A DNA stretch of 6,557 nt from Candidatus Coatesiibacteriota bacterium (GCA_016929465.1 JAFGIT010000403.1:1-6557); one strand, 5' to 3'. Positions 1-6,364 are shown, numbered from the stretch's first letter. The notes: generated by a model not told the origin, from the sequence alone. Numbers and translations: made by a program.

Positions 1-714
1 CTCATGCACGATGTCGCTCTTGATAATCTTCATGTGGTATTCTGCATCGACCGGGCGGGAATCGTCGGTGATGACGGCCCGACGCATAACGGCACGTTCG
101 ATCTCTCCTTCCTGCTTCCGATACCAAACATGGTTGTAATGGCGCCCAAGGATGAGAACGAGCTTCAGCACATGCTCAAGACGGCCATTGAGTATGAAGG
201 ACCCGCGGCGCTCAGGTACCCGAGAGGGAAGGCGCTGGGCGTCCCACTCGACGAGAAATTAGAGACCCTAGAGATTGGGAAATCTGAGCTTTTGAGAAGC
301 GGAAGCGACCTCGCGATCTTCGCCATCGGGACGATGGTGAATCCGTCGCTCGAGGCAGCCGAGATCCTATCGCGTGATAACGGAATAGAGGCGGCGGTGA
401 TAAACGCCAGGTTCGCAAAACCAATCGACGTTGATATGCTGGTCAAATGGGCGAAGAAGACGAAGCGCATAATCACTGTCGAGGAGAACGCCCTTTCGGG
501 GGGCTTTGGCTCAGCTGTGCTGAGTGCGCTGAGCGATAATCAGCTCCACAGCGTCGCGGTGAGGCGGTTAGGGATAGGCGACTTCTTCGTCGAGCATGGA
601 GCGGCGGACTCGGTCCGGGCCGATTTGGGCCTGGATGCAGCGGGAATAGCGCATTCTGCCGCGGAATTTCTTAGTGATGCACGACCCAAGACAAAGAAAA
701 CAAAGAATCGATAG
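1..714 (+). CDS. dxs: 1-deoxy-D-xylulose-5-phosphate synthase, C-terminal part (5' end outside window)
   Basis: Cytosolic thiamine-diphosphate enzyme that condenses pyruvate with glyceraldehyde 3-phosphate to 1-deoxy-D-xylulose 5-phosphate, the first step of the MEP isoprenoid pathway. The reading frame is open from base 1, so the gene starts upstream. 237 residues are visible, against roughly 620 for a full protein. The fragment covers the end of the transketolase-like pyrimidine-binding domain and the whole C-terminal transketolase domain. Visible family motifs, in fragment numbering, are DRAG (17-20) followed by a G-DG-TH-G-FD pattern, P-DENE near 49-54, RYPRG (72-76), and TVEEN (159-163) followed by a GG-GS loop. 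The end has the typical DFF-HG and LGLDAAGI motifs. The thiamine-binding and catalytic Glu regions lie outside the window. The Lys/Arg-rich tail (RPKTKKTKNR) is encoded in the overlap with the next gene, so it may be a by-product of that overlap. Identification is firm. Confidence 0.97.
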   Translation, partial: LMHDVALDNLHVVFCIDRAGIVGDDGPTHNGTFDLSFLLPIPNMVVMAPKDENELQHMLKTAIEYEGPAALRYPRGKALGVPLDEKLETLEIGKSELLRSGSDLAIFAIGTMVNPSLEAAEILSRDNGIEAAVINARFAKPIDVDMLVKWAKKTKRIITVEENALSGGFGSAVLSALSDNQLHSVAVRRLGIGDFFVEHGAADSVRADLGLDAAGIAHSAAEFLSDARPKTKKTKNR

Positions 715-1513
715 AATCCTAGTTGACCGGGGGCTAGCGGAGAGTCGGCAAAAAGCTGCGGCCCTGTTAATGGCCGGCAGAGTCCTGGTCGATGGCAAGC
801 TAGTATCGAAAGCCGGCGCTCAGGTCCCGGTCGAATCGAGCATAGACGTGAAAAAGCCAGCCTACGATTTCGTTAGCCGCGCGGGTGACAAATTGAATAC
901 CGCACTGGATCGTTTCGGAGTCGAGATTCGAGGTAAGGTCTGTATGGACATCGGGGCCTCAACTGGTGGCTTCACCGAGTGTCTGCTCGAGCGTGGTGCT
1001 AAGCTGGTCTATGCGATCGATGTCGGATACGGCCAACTGGCCCATAAGCTGAGAATACGGACGGATGTGGTCCCGATCGAGCGGACGAATATTCGCCATT
1101 TCGACGGGAGTGCTCTCGAATATCATCCGGAGTTCGCAACGATAGACGTTTCATTCATATCTCTCCGCCTGGTGCTCCCCAAAGCATTCGAACTACTTAC
1201 CGAGAACGGCGAGGTAGTTGCGCTCATAAAGCCTCAATTCGAGGTTGGCAAGGGGCAGGTAGGCAAAGGCGGCATCGTGCGCGACGTTACTCTTCACAGG
1301 TCTGTATTACAGGAGATCGCCGAATTCTCGCGCGGTATCGGCCTCCATCCCGCAGGTATCACCGCTTCCTCGATTCGTGGTCAAAAGGGGAATCAGGAAT
1401 ATCTATTCTATGGCAGTAAGCAGGCAGGTCCCGGACAGGACCTTTCAGAGCGAATTGAGGAAGCATTATTGCAGGCCAATTCAAATGAGGACACACAGTG
1501 TTCAAGACCATAG
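677..1513 (+). CDS. tlyA: TlyA family 2'-O-ribose rRNA methyltransferase (hemolysin A family)
   Basis: SAM-dependent methyltransferase. Characterised TlyA proteins 2'-O-methylate cytidines in 16S and/or 23S rRNA; the older name hemolysin is historical. The protein has 278 residues, typical for the family. An S4 RNA-binding domain lies near residues 9-65 (RIDRILVDRGLAESR, then AGRVLVDG). It is followed by the linker FVSRAGDK and a Rossmann-like FtsJ/RrmJ-type domain. SAM motif I is DIGASTGGF, starting at D91. A K-D-K-E catalytic tetrad can be assigned as K72 (SRAGDK), D157 (DVSFISL), K185 (LIKPQFE) and E241 (KGNQEYL). The start is either GTG at 674 or the adjacent ATG at 677. I chose ATG; only a weak GCGGAA (661-666) precedes it. 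The start lies inside dxs and the end overlaps nadK, consistent with an operon. Whether it modifies 16S, 23S or both cannot be read from sequence. Confidence 0.95.
   Translation: MHDPRQRKQRIDRILVDRGLAESRQKAAALLMAGRVLVDGKLVSKAGAQVPVESSIDVKKPAYDFVSRAGDKLNTALDRFGVEIRGKVCMDIGASTGGFTECLLERGAKLVYAIDVGYGQLAHKLRIRTDVVPIERTNIRHFDGSALEYHPEFATIDVSFISLRLVLPKAFELLTENGEVVALIKPQFEVGKGQVGKGGIVRDVTLHRSVLQEIAEFSRGIGLHPAGITASSIRGQKGNQEYLFYGSKQAGPGQDLSERIEEALLQANSNEDTQCSRP
1487..1490 (+). promoter_or_regulatory. Ribosome binding site supporting the GTG start of nadK
   Basis: GAGG lies 7 nt upstream of GTG at 1498, inside the end of tlyA. It supports the non-ATG start. It also suggests that ribosomes finishing tlyA at 1513 are close enough for coupled initiation on nadK. 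Confidence 0.6.
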
Positions 1514-2370
1514 CTATTGTGGCGAAGCCACACGCACATAACATAATCGAAATATTGAACGAGACCTGTGAATGGCTGTCGGAACAGGGCATCAAGGTCC
1601 GAGTGGACGAGCAAGTGGCTCACATGCTCGCCTCGAAGGCAGAGTCCATGCCGCGAGAGCACATCCTTATCGGCGCGGATATGGTCATAGTGTTCGGCGG
1701 AGATGGTACCCTGATCAGCGTGGCGAGGATAGCGCCCGAGCTCTCGGTGCCGATACTCGGGGTCAATGTCGGTGGCCTTGGCTTCCTGACAGAGATCCCT
1801 CTCGACGAGCTCTTTGCGTCCCTGTCAGAGATACTCGACGGTAAGTTCACTATGGAGGAGCGGACCGTCATTCGGGCGCGGGTATCGGGCGCTCAGAGAA
1901 AGTCCAAGACCTTTTTCGCAGTGAATGATTTCGTAATCAACAAGTCCGCAATAGCTCGAATGATTGACATTATGACTTATGTTGATGGTTCATTCGTAGC
2001 CAGATATCGCGGCGATGGCCTTATCATATCGACGCCGACCGGCTCGACTGCCTATTCTCTTGCTGCAGGGGGGCCGATATTGCAGCCAAAGACAAGTGTA
2101 CTGGTGCTTTCGCCAATATGCCCGCACACGCTCACTAACCGGCCAATTGTCGTCCCCGACAACGTCCAGATCAGAAACCAGCTCTTGAGCAAGGTGCAGG
2201 AGGTCAGTTTGACCATCGATGGGCAGGAGGTTGTTCACCTCTTTGACGGGGATGAGGTCCTTGTCTTCAAGGCGATGGAGAAAATGAGGTTGATCCAGAG
2301 GGTAGGGACAGACTACTACTCCATCTTGAGGCATAAGCTCTCATGGGGCAAGAACCTGGATAATCCGTGA
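1498..2370 (+). CDS. nadK: NAD kinase (ATP/polyphosphate-dependent NAD+ 2'-phosphotransferase)
   Basis: Cytosolic kinase that phosphorylates NAD+ at the 2'-hydroxyl to make NADP+. At 290 residues it has normal bacterial length. The N-terminal Rossmann-like part begins FKTIAIVAKP and carries the diagnostic GGDGT motif (67-71, with D69 the expected catalytic Asp). GVNVGGLGFLTE follows at 88-99. The C-terminal beta-rich part has the NE/ND signature as VND (142-144) and the NAD-binding TPTGSTAYSLAAGGP (179-193). SPICPHTLTNRPIVVP follows, then an LTIDGQ motif near 238-243. The GTG start is supported by a GAGG site and places GGDGT at the usual distance from the N terminus. The gene overlaps tlyA by 16 bp. 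In many bacteria recN follows nadK; here a one-carbon metabolism gene does instead. All key motifs are intact. Confidence 0.97.
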   Translation: MFKTIAIVAKPHAHNIIEILNETCEWLSEQGIKVRVDEQVAHMLASKAESMPREHILIGADMVIVFGGDGTLISVARIAPELSVPILGVNVGGLGFLTEIPLDELFASLSEILDGKFTMEERTVIRARVSGAQRKSKTFFAVNDFVINKSAIARMIDIMTYVDGSFVARYRGDGLIISTPTGSTAYSLAAGGPILQPKTSVLVLSPICPHTLTNRPIVVPDNVQIRNQLLSKVQEVSLTIDGQEVVHLFDGDEVLVFKAMEKMRLIQRVGTDYYSILRHKLSWGKNLDNP

Positions 2371-2375
2371 AAATG

Positions 2376-2389
2376 CCTGCAAGGGCAGG
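2376..2389 (+). other. Small perfect hairpin in the nadK to methyltransferase spacer
   Basis: CCTGC, loop AAGG, GCAGG form a 5-bp stem just after the nadK stop. No T-run follows, so it is not a canonical terminator. The 88-bp spacer (2371-2458) shows no recognisable riboswitch and no good -35/-10 pair. Read-through from nadK into the downstream gene remains likely. The hairpin may be chance. Confidence 0.25.
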
Positions 2390-2458
2390 ATGTGCTTCTC
2401 TCTCCCGGCGGGATTGGAGTGAGACCAATACAAGAAAAACGAAAGCGAGCAGAATATA

Positions 2459-4309
2459 ATGAAAAGCTTCATGGACGCCCTTAAATCCGGAGTTCTCGTT
2501 TGCGACGGCGCGATGGGGACCATGCTCTATTCGAAGGGCGTTTATATCAACCAATGCTTCGACGAGCTGAACCTATCGGCGCCGCACCTGATCAGGTCGA
2601 TCCACGCGGAATATCTGAAGGCTGGTGCGATGATACTCGAGACGAACACATACGGCGCAAATCGGCACCGGCTCGCACCCTTCGGCCTGGAGGCCAAGAC
2701 CACAGAGATCAACGCGAAGGGCGTGTCGATAGCCAAAAAGGTGGCTCGAAACCACGCCTACGTGGCAGGCGCTGTCGGCCGACTCAAGAGCACGGTTCTC
2801 TTGAGGGACATGCTGACGCCCGATGACATCAGGGCCATCTACGCGGAGCAGATTGAAGCACTCGCCACGTCGGGTGTTGACCTGATACTCATCGAGACGA
2901 TTTCGAGCTTCAAGATGATGTCGCTCGCAATCGAGGCTGTGCGCCAGGTCTGCGATCTGCCGATTGTCGCCCAGATGACCGTCACCGAGGAAGGGGCGAC
3001 GATATACGGTGACGAACCAGAGGAGATTGCGGAGTTCCTGAAGGACCAGAAGGTCGAAGTGGGCGGCCTGAACTGCTCGGTAGGCCCTCAGCAGATGCTG
3101 GACGCCATTGAGCGCATGGCTAAGACTAAGGATCTGCTCATATCCGCTCAGCCGAACGCCGGCCAACCCAAGCTGGTCGAAGGACGCTATATGTACCTCT
3201 GCTCGCCGGAGTACATGGCCGAATACGCGAGACGCTTCATAGCAAAGGGCGCGTCGATTGTCGGCGGCTGCTGCGGGACGACTCCCGCACACATCGCAGC
3301 GATTGCGGCTGCGGTCAAATCGACGACGAATGGTGCTTTCGAGGTCTTCGACGTCCAACTCGAGCTCGAGCAGGACGAGATACTCAAGGCGGAGGCGGAG
3401 AGGGAGCCGACGCGATTCGAGCAGGCCATGAAGAAGGGATTCACTCTGAGCATCGAGCTGAATCCGCCGAGGGGCGTCGGGATTGAGCGAGTCCTGGAAA
3501 GGGCTGCGATGATAAAGGAAGCTGGTGTTGACGCCATCAACATCGCTGACGGCCCGCGAGCTTCTGCCAGGATGAGCCCGATAGTACTTGGAAACGTGAT
3601 CGAGCGCGAGGTCGGGATCGACGTCATCGTCCACTTCTGCTGCAGGGACAGGAATATCGTCGCCTTACAGGCGGACCTTATGGCTGCTTATGTTGCGGGG
3701 CTGCGGAATGTCCTGCTCATTACGGGAGATCCCCCGAAGATGGGCGACTATCCGCTCTCGACCGCGGTCTTCGACGTCGATTCGATTGGGCTGTCCAAGA
3801 TCACGCGCAACCTCAATCTTGGCCTGGACCTCGCTGGGAAGACGATCAGCAGGCCGACCGAGTTCTTCATAGGGGTCGGCGTCAATCCCGGAGCGATCGA
3901 TCTGGAGGAGGAACTCAGGCGCTTCGCTGCGAAGAAGGAGGCTGGCGCGCAGTTCGCCATGACGCAACCTGTCTATGAGCCTGGTCTATTGGAGAATTTC
4001 CTGGAGAGATCGAAAGGGATCGATATACCCATATTCGTGGGCATTCTGCCGCTCATCTCCTACCGCAATGCTGAGTTCCTGCACAACGAGGTCCCGGGCA
4101 TGGCTGTTCCGAAGGAAGTAAGGGAGCGCATGAGGCACGCCACGAGCGGCGAAGAGGCTAAGCAGGAAGGCATCGCGATAGCGAGCGATGCGCTTCAATT
4201 GGCGATCGGGATGGACCGCATAGTCGGCGCGTATCTCATCCCCCCGCTGGGCCAGGTTGACCTCGCGTTGCAGGTCATCGAGCGGGTGGATCTGCCCTCC
4301 CGCGGATAG
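2459..4309 (+). CDS. Bifunctional homocysteine S-methyltransferase / 5,10-methylenetetrahydrofolate reductase (YitJ-like fusion)
   Basis: 616-residue cytosolic fusion. Residues about 5-290 form a homocysteine S-methyltransferase barrel of the type at the N terminus of cobalamin-dependent MetH. It opens with LVCDGAMGTML and has ETNTYGAN (61-68). The zinc-binding cysteines are visible as C206 (GGLNCSVGP) and C271-C272 (GGCCGTTPAHI). After an acidic linker rich in Glu (about 300-316), residues about 320-612 form a flavin-dependent MetF-type reductase. Its motifs are SIELNPPR (E333 matches the catalytic Glu of MetF), DGPRASARMSP, HFCCRDRN (392-399), LITGDPP (D424), and GAQFAMTQPVY (Q503), followed by PIFVGILPL. 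It lacks the folate- and cobalamin-binding modules of full MetH and the C-terminal regulatory region of eukaryotic reductases. Expected roles are making 5-methyltetrahydrofolate and methylating homocysteine to methionine. Whether both halves act in sequence, and the methyl donor, are not decided by sequence. The start at 2459 has only a weak upstream ribosome site. Confidence 0.93.
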   Translation: MKSFMDALKSGVLVCDGAMGTMLYSKGVYINQCFDELNLSAPHLIRSIHAEYLKAGAMILETNTYGANRHRLAPFGLEAKTTEINAKGVSIAKKVARNHAYVAGAVGRLKSTVLLRDMLTPDDIRAIYAEQIEALATSGVDLILIETISSFKMMSLAIEAVRQVCDLPIVAQMTVTEEGATIYGDEPEEIAEFLKDQKVEVGGLNCSVGPQQMLDAIERMAKTKDLLISAQPNAGQPKLVEGRYMYLCSPEYMAEYARRFIAKGASIVGGCCGTTPAHIAAIAAAVKSTTNGAFEVFDVQLELEQDEILKAEAEREPTRFEQAMKKGFTLSIELNPPRGVGIERVLERAAMIKEAGVDAINIADGPRASARMSPIVLGNVIEREVGIDVIVHFCCRDRNIVALQADLMAAYVAGLRNVLLITGDPPKMGDYPLSTAVFDVDSIGLSKITRNLNLGLDLAGKTISRPTEFFIGVGVNPGAIDLEEELRRFAAKKEAGAQFAMTQPVYEPGLLENFLERSKGIDIPIFVGILPLISYRNAEFLHNEVPGMAVPKEVRERMRHATSGEEAKQEGIAIASDALQLAIGMDRIVGAYLIPPLGQVDLALQVIERVDLPSRG

Positions 4310-4390
4310 ACGCTGTGCGGCCCCTGGACTGCGGCGGCTTGACGCGACAGGAGATTGGCGCTCGTTGTTCGCCCCGGGGCCATTCGTATC

Positions 4391-4413
4391 GGGGGCGAGT
4401 CTTAATCGCCTCT
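4391..4413 (+). terminator. Weak terminator-like stem after the metabolic block
   Basis: GGGGGCGA (4391-4398) can pair with TCGCCTCT (4406-4413) across a 7-nt loop, with two G-T pairs. TTTT occurs only about 12 nt later (4424-4427), so the fit to an intrinsic terminator is poor. No better terminator is seen between 4310 and 4440. Confidence 0.2.
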
Positions 4414-4437
4414 CAATTGATCTGTTTTGCTCAATTA

Positions 4438-4454
4438 ATGCCCCTGCGGGGCAT
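4438..4454. repeat. Hairpin 1 of the palindrome cluster (perfect 7-bp stem)
   Basis: ATGCCCC (4438-4444), loop TGC, GGGGCAT (4448-4454). The stem is perfect and GC-rich, with no T-run on either side that would mark a terminator. It is the leftmost of five hairpins spaced closely up to 4636, which suggests a composite dispersed repeat, not an isolated regulatory stem. Confidence 0.5.
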
Positions 4455-4465
4455 CATGTGAATAG

Positions 4466-4494
4466 CCGTAGGCGCAGCCTTGGCCAGCCTACGG
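4466..4494. repeat. Hairpin 2 of the palindrome cluster (perfect 8-bp stem with GTAG/CTAC)
   Basis: CCGTAGGC (4466-4473) pairs perfectly with GCCTACGG (4487-4494) around a 13-nt loop that itself contains GCC-TT-GGC. The tetranucleotides GTAG and CTAC sit in the two arms, in the inverted orientation expected of a pair of REP-like units. No U-tract follows. Confidence 0.5.
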
Positions 4495-4516
4495 ATCGGA
4501 AACGACCACAATGTAC

Positions 4517-4565
4517 ATTTCCCCCCATCCGACAATCGCCTCGCGATTGTCGGATGGGGGGAAAT
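4517..4565. repeat. Hairpin 3: perfect 23-bp inverted repeat
   Basis: The left arm (4517-4539, ATTT then six C then ATCCGACAATCGC) is exactly complementary to the right arm (4543-4565) around the 3-nt loop CTC. The plus strand continues with ATAAAAAA, so there is no T-run to make it an intrinsic terminator in that direction. On the minus strand the T-rich tract comes before the stem instead of after it. It is long enough to fold stably in RNA or to extrude as a cruciform. It is most likely a dispersed palindromic element. Confidence 0.75.
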
Positions 4566-4590
4566 AAAAAAGGATGTTCGCGGCTCAATA

Positions 4591-4614
4591 CCCCACGCTG
4601 ACGCCTGGGGCTAC
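4591..4614 (-). repeat. Hairpin 4: REP-like element (GTAG plus imperfect hairpin)
   Basis: Read on the minus strand, GTAG (4614-4611) is followed directly by a stem of CCCCAGGC and GCGTGGGG around loop GTCA. The stem is 8 positions long with one internal C-C mismatch (4596 against 4605). A GTAG tetranucleotide followed by an imperfect palindrome is the defining layout of repetitive extragenic palindromes handled by REP-associated tyrosine transposases (RAYTs). No transposase gene is in the window, and repetition elsewhere in the genome cannot be tested here. Confidence 0.5.
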
Positions 4615-4622
4615 TCACATGT

Positions 4623-4636
4623 CGCCCTTCAGGGCG
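4623..4636. repeat. Hairpin 5 of the palindrome cluster
   Basis: CGCCC (4623-4627), loop TTCA, GGGCG (4632-4636). It lies 8 bp beyond the CTAC of hairpin 4 and closes the cluster. No T-run follows. Confidence 0.45.
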
Positions 4637-4715
4637 GAGATTCATTAGATTGCACATCAAAGACGGGACACCAACGGGAATTGATTCAGGACAGTCTGCC
4701 TTCACATCTTTACGC

Positions 4716-4744
4716 TTGACGCCCCTGAAAAAATCCGTTTCAAT
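4716..4744 (+). promoter_or_regulatory. Possible sigma-70 promoter for the beta-helix gene
   Basis: TTGACG (4716-4721) is followed after 17 bp by TTCAAT (4739-4744), 5/6 and 4/6 matches to consensus. It sits about 40 bp upstream of the ribosome site and downstream of the hairpin cluster, a sensible place for a separate promoter. The -10 match is modest, so this is a candidate only. Confidence 0.3.
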
Positions 4745-4781
4745 AGGCTTAGAACCGGCTATCAGTCTTAATCTCCGATAT

Positions 4782-4786
4782 GGGAG
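4782..4786 (+). promoter_or_regulatory. Ribosome binding site deciding the start of the beta-helix gene
   Basis: GGGAG lies 7 nt before ATG 4794 and 4 nt before ATG 4791. The spacing favours 4794. It also argues against the TTG at 4650, which would place 47 or 48 residues in front of an otherwise standard signal peptide. Confidence 0.65.
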
Positions 4787-4793
4787 TTTGATG

Positions 4794-6326
4794 ATGCATC
4801 AGACGAAGTCCTGTCCCGCGATCATAGCGATTTCACTCCTGCTTCTTTCTGTGTCCGCCGCAACCGCTGCTCCGCAGATATCGATATTCACCGACAGGGA
4901 AGTGTATCAGGCCGGGGATACGATCGAGGTAAGTCTGTCTGGGACCAACGAAGGGCCAGACATTAGCGTCGATGTGTATATCGGTCTTCTGACGCCGGGC
5001 GGCGACCTATTCACGCTGGGTGGATTGGAGTGGAGCCAGGGTATCGTGCCCTGGATCGTGGGCATCCAAGTTCCGAGCGGCTTCAGCTTGGCTCAGACGC
5101 CGTTCTTCTGGTTCGATTTGCCATGCGAGATGCCACCTATCAATGTGCCGGGTGAGTTCAGTTTTCTCGCGGGCGTTACGCGGGTTGGTACGCTGGACTT
5201 TGTATCCGAAATAGTCGATGCGACCTTCGAAGTCATTGAGAGCCCACCACTCGAGGTGTTCGTTGATGGCATCAATGGCAGCAACTCCAATGACGGCTCG
5301 GAAGACGCGCCCTGGCAGACGATTACCTACGCGCTCAACTCGGTGCAAGGCTGGGAGATCGCGCCGGTGATGATCTACGTGGCGGCCGGTGAATATTCCA
5401 ACTTCGAGGAGTTCCCGCTAATGATGGAGAGCTGGGTATTCCTGATTGGCGAGGGGGCGAGCTGCACAATCCTCAGGTCATCCGGATTTTTGCCACCAAG
5501 GGTCATTACCTGTGAGGATGTGAGTGGCGTCATTATAGAGGGATTCACCATCAGGGACGGCTTCTCAGGGGGATATGAATATTGGGGCGGCGGCGGGATA
5601 TTCTGCAGCAGTAGTTCCGTCATCATCCGAGACAACATAATAACTGGCAACGAGGCTTTGTATTGCGGAGGTTATGGAGAAGGCGGGGGAATCCTTATCT
5701 GTCGCGGGAGCTCGGCAGTTCTCTCCCGGAACCTGATCGTGGAAAACACTGCTTACGGCGGGGGTGGTATCTGCTGCTATGGGGCGAGTCCGACGATTGT
5801 CTCGAACATCATAGGCTGGAATGAAGATCGGTATTTAATGAGTGGTGGCGGAGGCATATGTTGCTTGGATGGAGCCTCTCCCAAGATTCTAAATAATGCA
5901 ATCGTGAGTAACGTCGGAGGGGGAATAAGCTGCACCTTCGAGAGCTCTCCCGAGATCATCAATAATACGATTGCTGGCAATGTTGCAGACTACTACGGCT
6001 CGGGTATAAGCTGCGGGGATGCTCAGCGTCCTTCAAATCCTGTTATTCGCGATTGCATCATATGGAATGATGGCGATGACATCTACAATTGCACCGCCTC
6101 ATTCTGCTGTATCCAGGATTCAATTGAGGGTGAGGGCAACATCCACGACGACCCAATGTTCGTGCCAGGACCACCCGGCATCTATTATCTCCATGCCGAC
6201 AGCCCGTGCATTGACGCGGGCAGCCGGTCGGTGGAGGATGCGGGTCTCTCTGGAACCACGACACGAAGAGATGGGATCCCCGATACTGGGACCGTGGATA
6301 TGGGGTGCCATTACCCTATTCCATAG
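4794..6326 (+). CDS. Secreted right-handed parallel beta-helix protein (DUF1565 / pectin-lyase-like fold)
   Basis: 510-residue protein of unknown substrate, predicted to be exported. Residues 1-26 form a signal peptide (Lys5, hydrophobic AIIAISLLLLSVSA, cleavage near ATA-AP). Residues about 28-150 look like an all-beta domain (TDREVYQAGDTIEVSLSGTN). From about 155 the sequence VFVDGINGSNSNDGSEDAPWQTI matches the DUF1565-type entry into a beta-helix. Coils then run to about 440, with recurring GGGI-C, SS or AS, and I--N-I--N elements. The end, DPMFVPGP-GIYYLHADSPCIDAGS and DTGTVDMGCHYP, is the usual cap of such proteins. Cysteines recur at matching coil places (271, 303, 327/328, 356/357, 380, 407). 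No transmembrane anchor, PEP-CTERM or type IX sorting tail is visible. Polysaccharide binding or cleavage, or a structural surface role, are possible, but I see no catalytic residues that decide. ATG 4791 is the alternative start. Confidence 0.88.
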   Translation: MHQTKSCPAIIAISLLLLSVSAATAAPQISIFTDREVYQAGDTIEVSLSGTNEGPDISVDVYIGLLTPGGDLFTLGGLEWSQGIVPWIVGIQVPSGFSLAQTPFFWFDLPCEMPPINVPGEFSFLAGVTRVGTLDFVSEIVDATFEVIESPPLEVFVDGINGSNSNDGSEDAPWQTITYALNSVQGWEIAPVMIYVAAGEYSNFEEFPLMMESWVFLIGEGASCTILRSSGFLPPRVITCEDVSGVIIEGFTIRDGFSGGYEYWGGGGIFCSSSSVIIRDNIITGNEALYCGGYGEGGGILICRGSSAVLSRNLIVENTAYGGGGICCYGASPTIVSNIIGWNEDRYLMSGGGGICCLDGASPKILNNAIVSNVGGGISCTFESSPEIINNTIAGNVADYYGSGISCGDAQRPSNPVIRDCIIWNDGDDIYNCTASFCCIQDSIEGEGNIHDDPMFVPGPPGIYYLHADSPCIDAGSRSVEDAGLSGTTTRRDGIPDTGTVDMGCHYPIP

Positions 6327-6332
6327 GGGAGA

Positions 6333-6364
6333 AGGTCAAAAGGTCAATAGGTCAAGGGGTCAAA
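6333..6364 (+). repeat. Four tandem octamers (RGGTCAAN) after the beta-helix gene
   Basis: AGGTCAAA, AGGTCAAT, AGGTCAAG and GGGTCAAA follow each other with exact 8-bp spacing, starting 7 bp after the stop codon. The surrounding plus strand is strongly purine-biased (40 of 49 bases from 6327 to 6375 by my count). Five GA dinucleotides at 6397-6406 add to the low complexity. No gene is seen in 6327-6440, and no convincing terminator for the beta-helix gene. Confidence 0.8.

Larger units (their letters stand above)
4310..4793. other. Palindrome-rich non-coding region
   Basis: This 484-bp stretch between the fusion gene and the beta-helix gene has no convincing gene. The short open frames crossing it are interrupted by, or read through, the palindromes and match no family I recognise. 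It holds one weak stem, five hairpins between 4438 and 4636, a possible promoter near 4716-4744, and the ribosome site of the next gene. A short direct repeat CTCAATT occurs at 4412-4418 and 4430-4436. Confidence 0.7.

Noticed and set aside
2371-2458. Possible SAM or cobalamin riboswitch ahead of the methionine-related gene
   Set aside because: The gap is only 88 bp, and I see none of the conserved core elements, only a 5-bp hairpin.
2455-2460. Perfect TATAAT hexamer overlapping the start codon of the fusion gene
   Set aside because: No -35 element lies at 16-18 bp upstream, and a start site from it would fall inside the coding sequence. It is probably coincidence, unless translation begins at the Met codon at 2471.
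2573-3634. Long antisense open frame (353 codons) opposite the methyltransferase-reductase gene
   Set aside because: It lies wholly within a gene with intact domain motifs, is rich in Arg/Asp/Leu as expected of a GC-rich shadow frame, and shows no recognisable domain.
4438-4636. CRISPR array
   Set aside because: The hairpins differ in sequence and length, there are no identical direct repeats with regular spacers, and no cas gene is present.
4257-4719. Several short open frames on both strands across the palindrome region
   Set aside because: Their peptides mirror each other because they read through the 23-bp inverted repeat. They lack ribosome sites and match no family I know.
4650-4793. 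N-terminal extension of the beta-helix protein from TTG at 4650
   Set aside because: It would add 47 or 48 residues ahead of a normal signal peptide. It has no good ribosome site, and GGGAG is correctly placed for ATG 4794.
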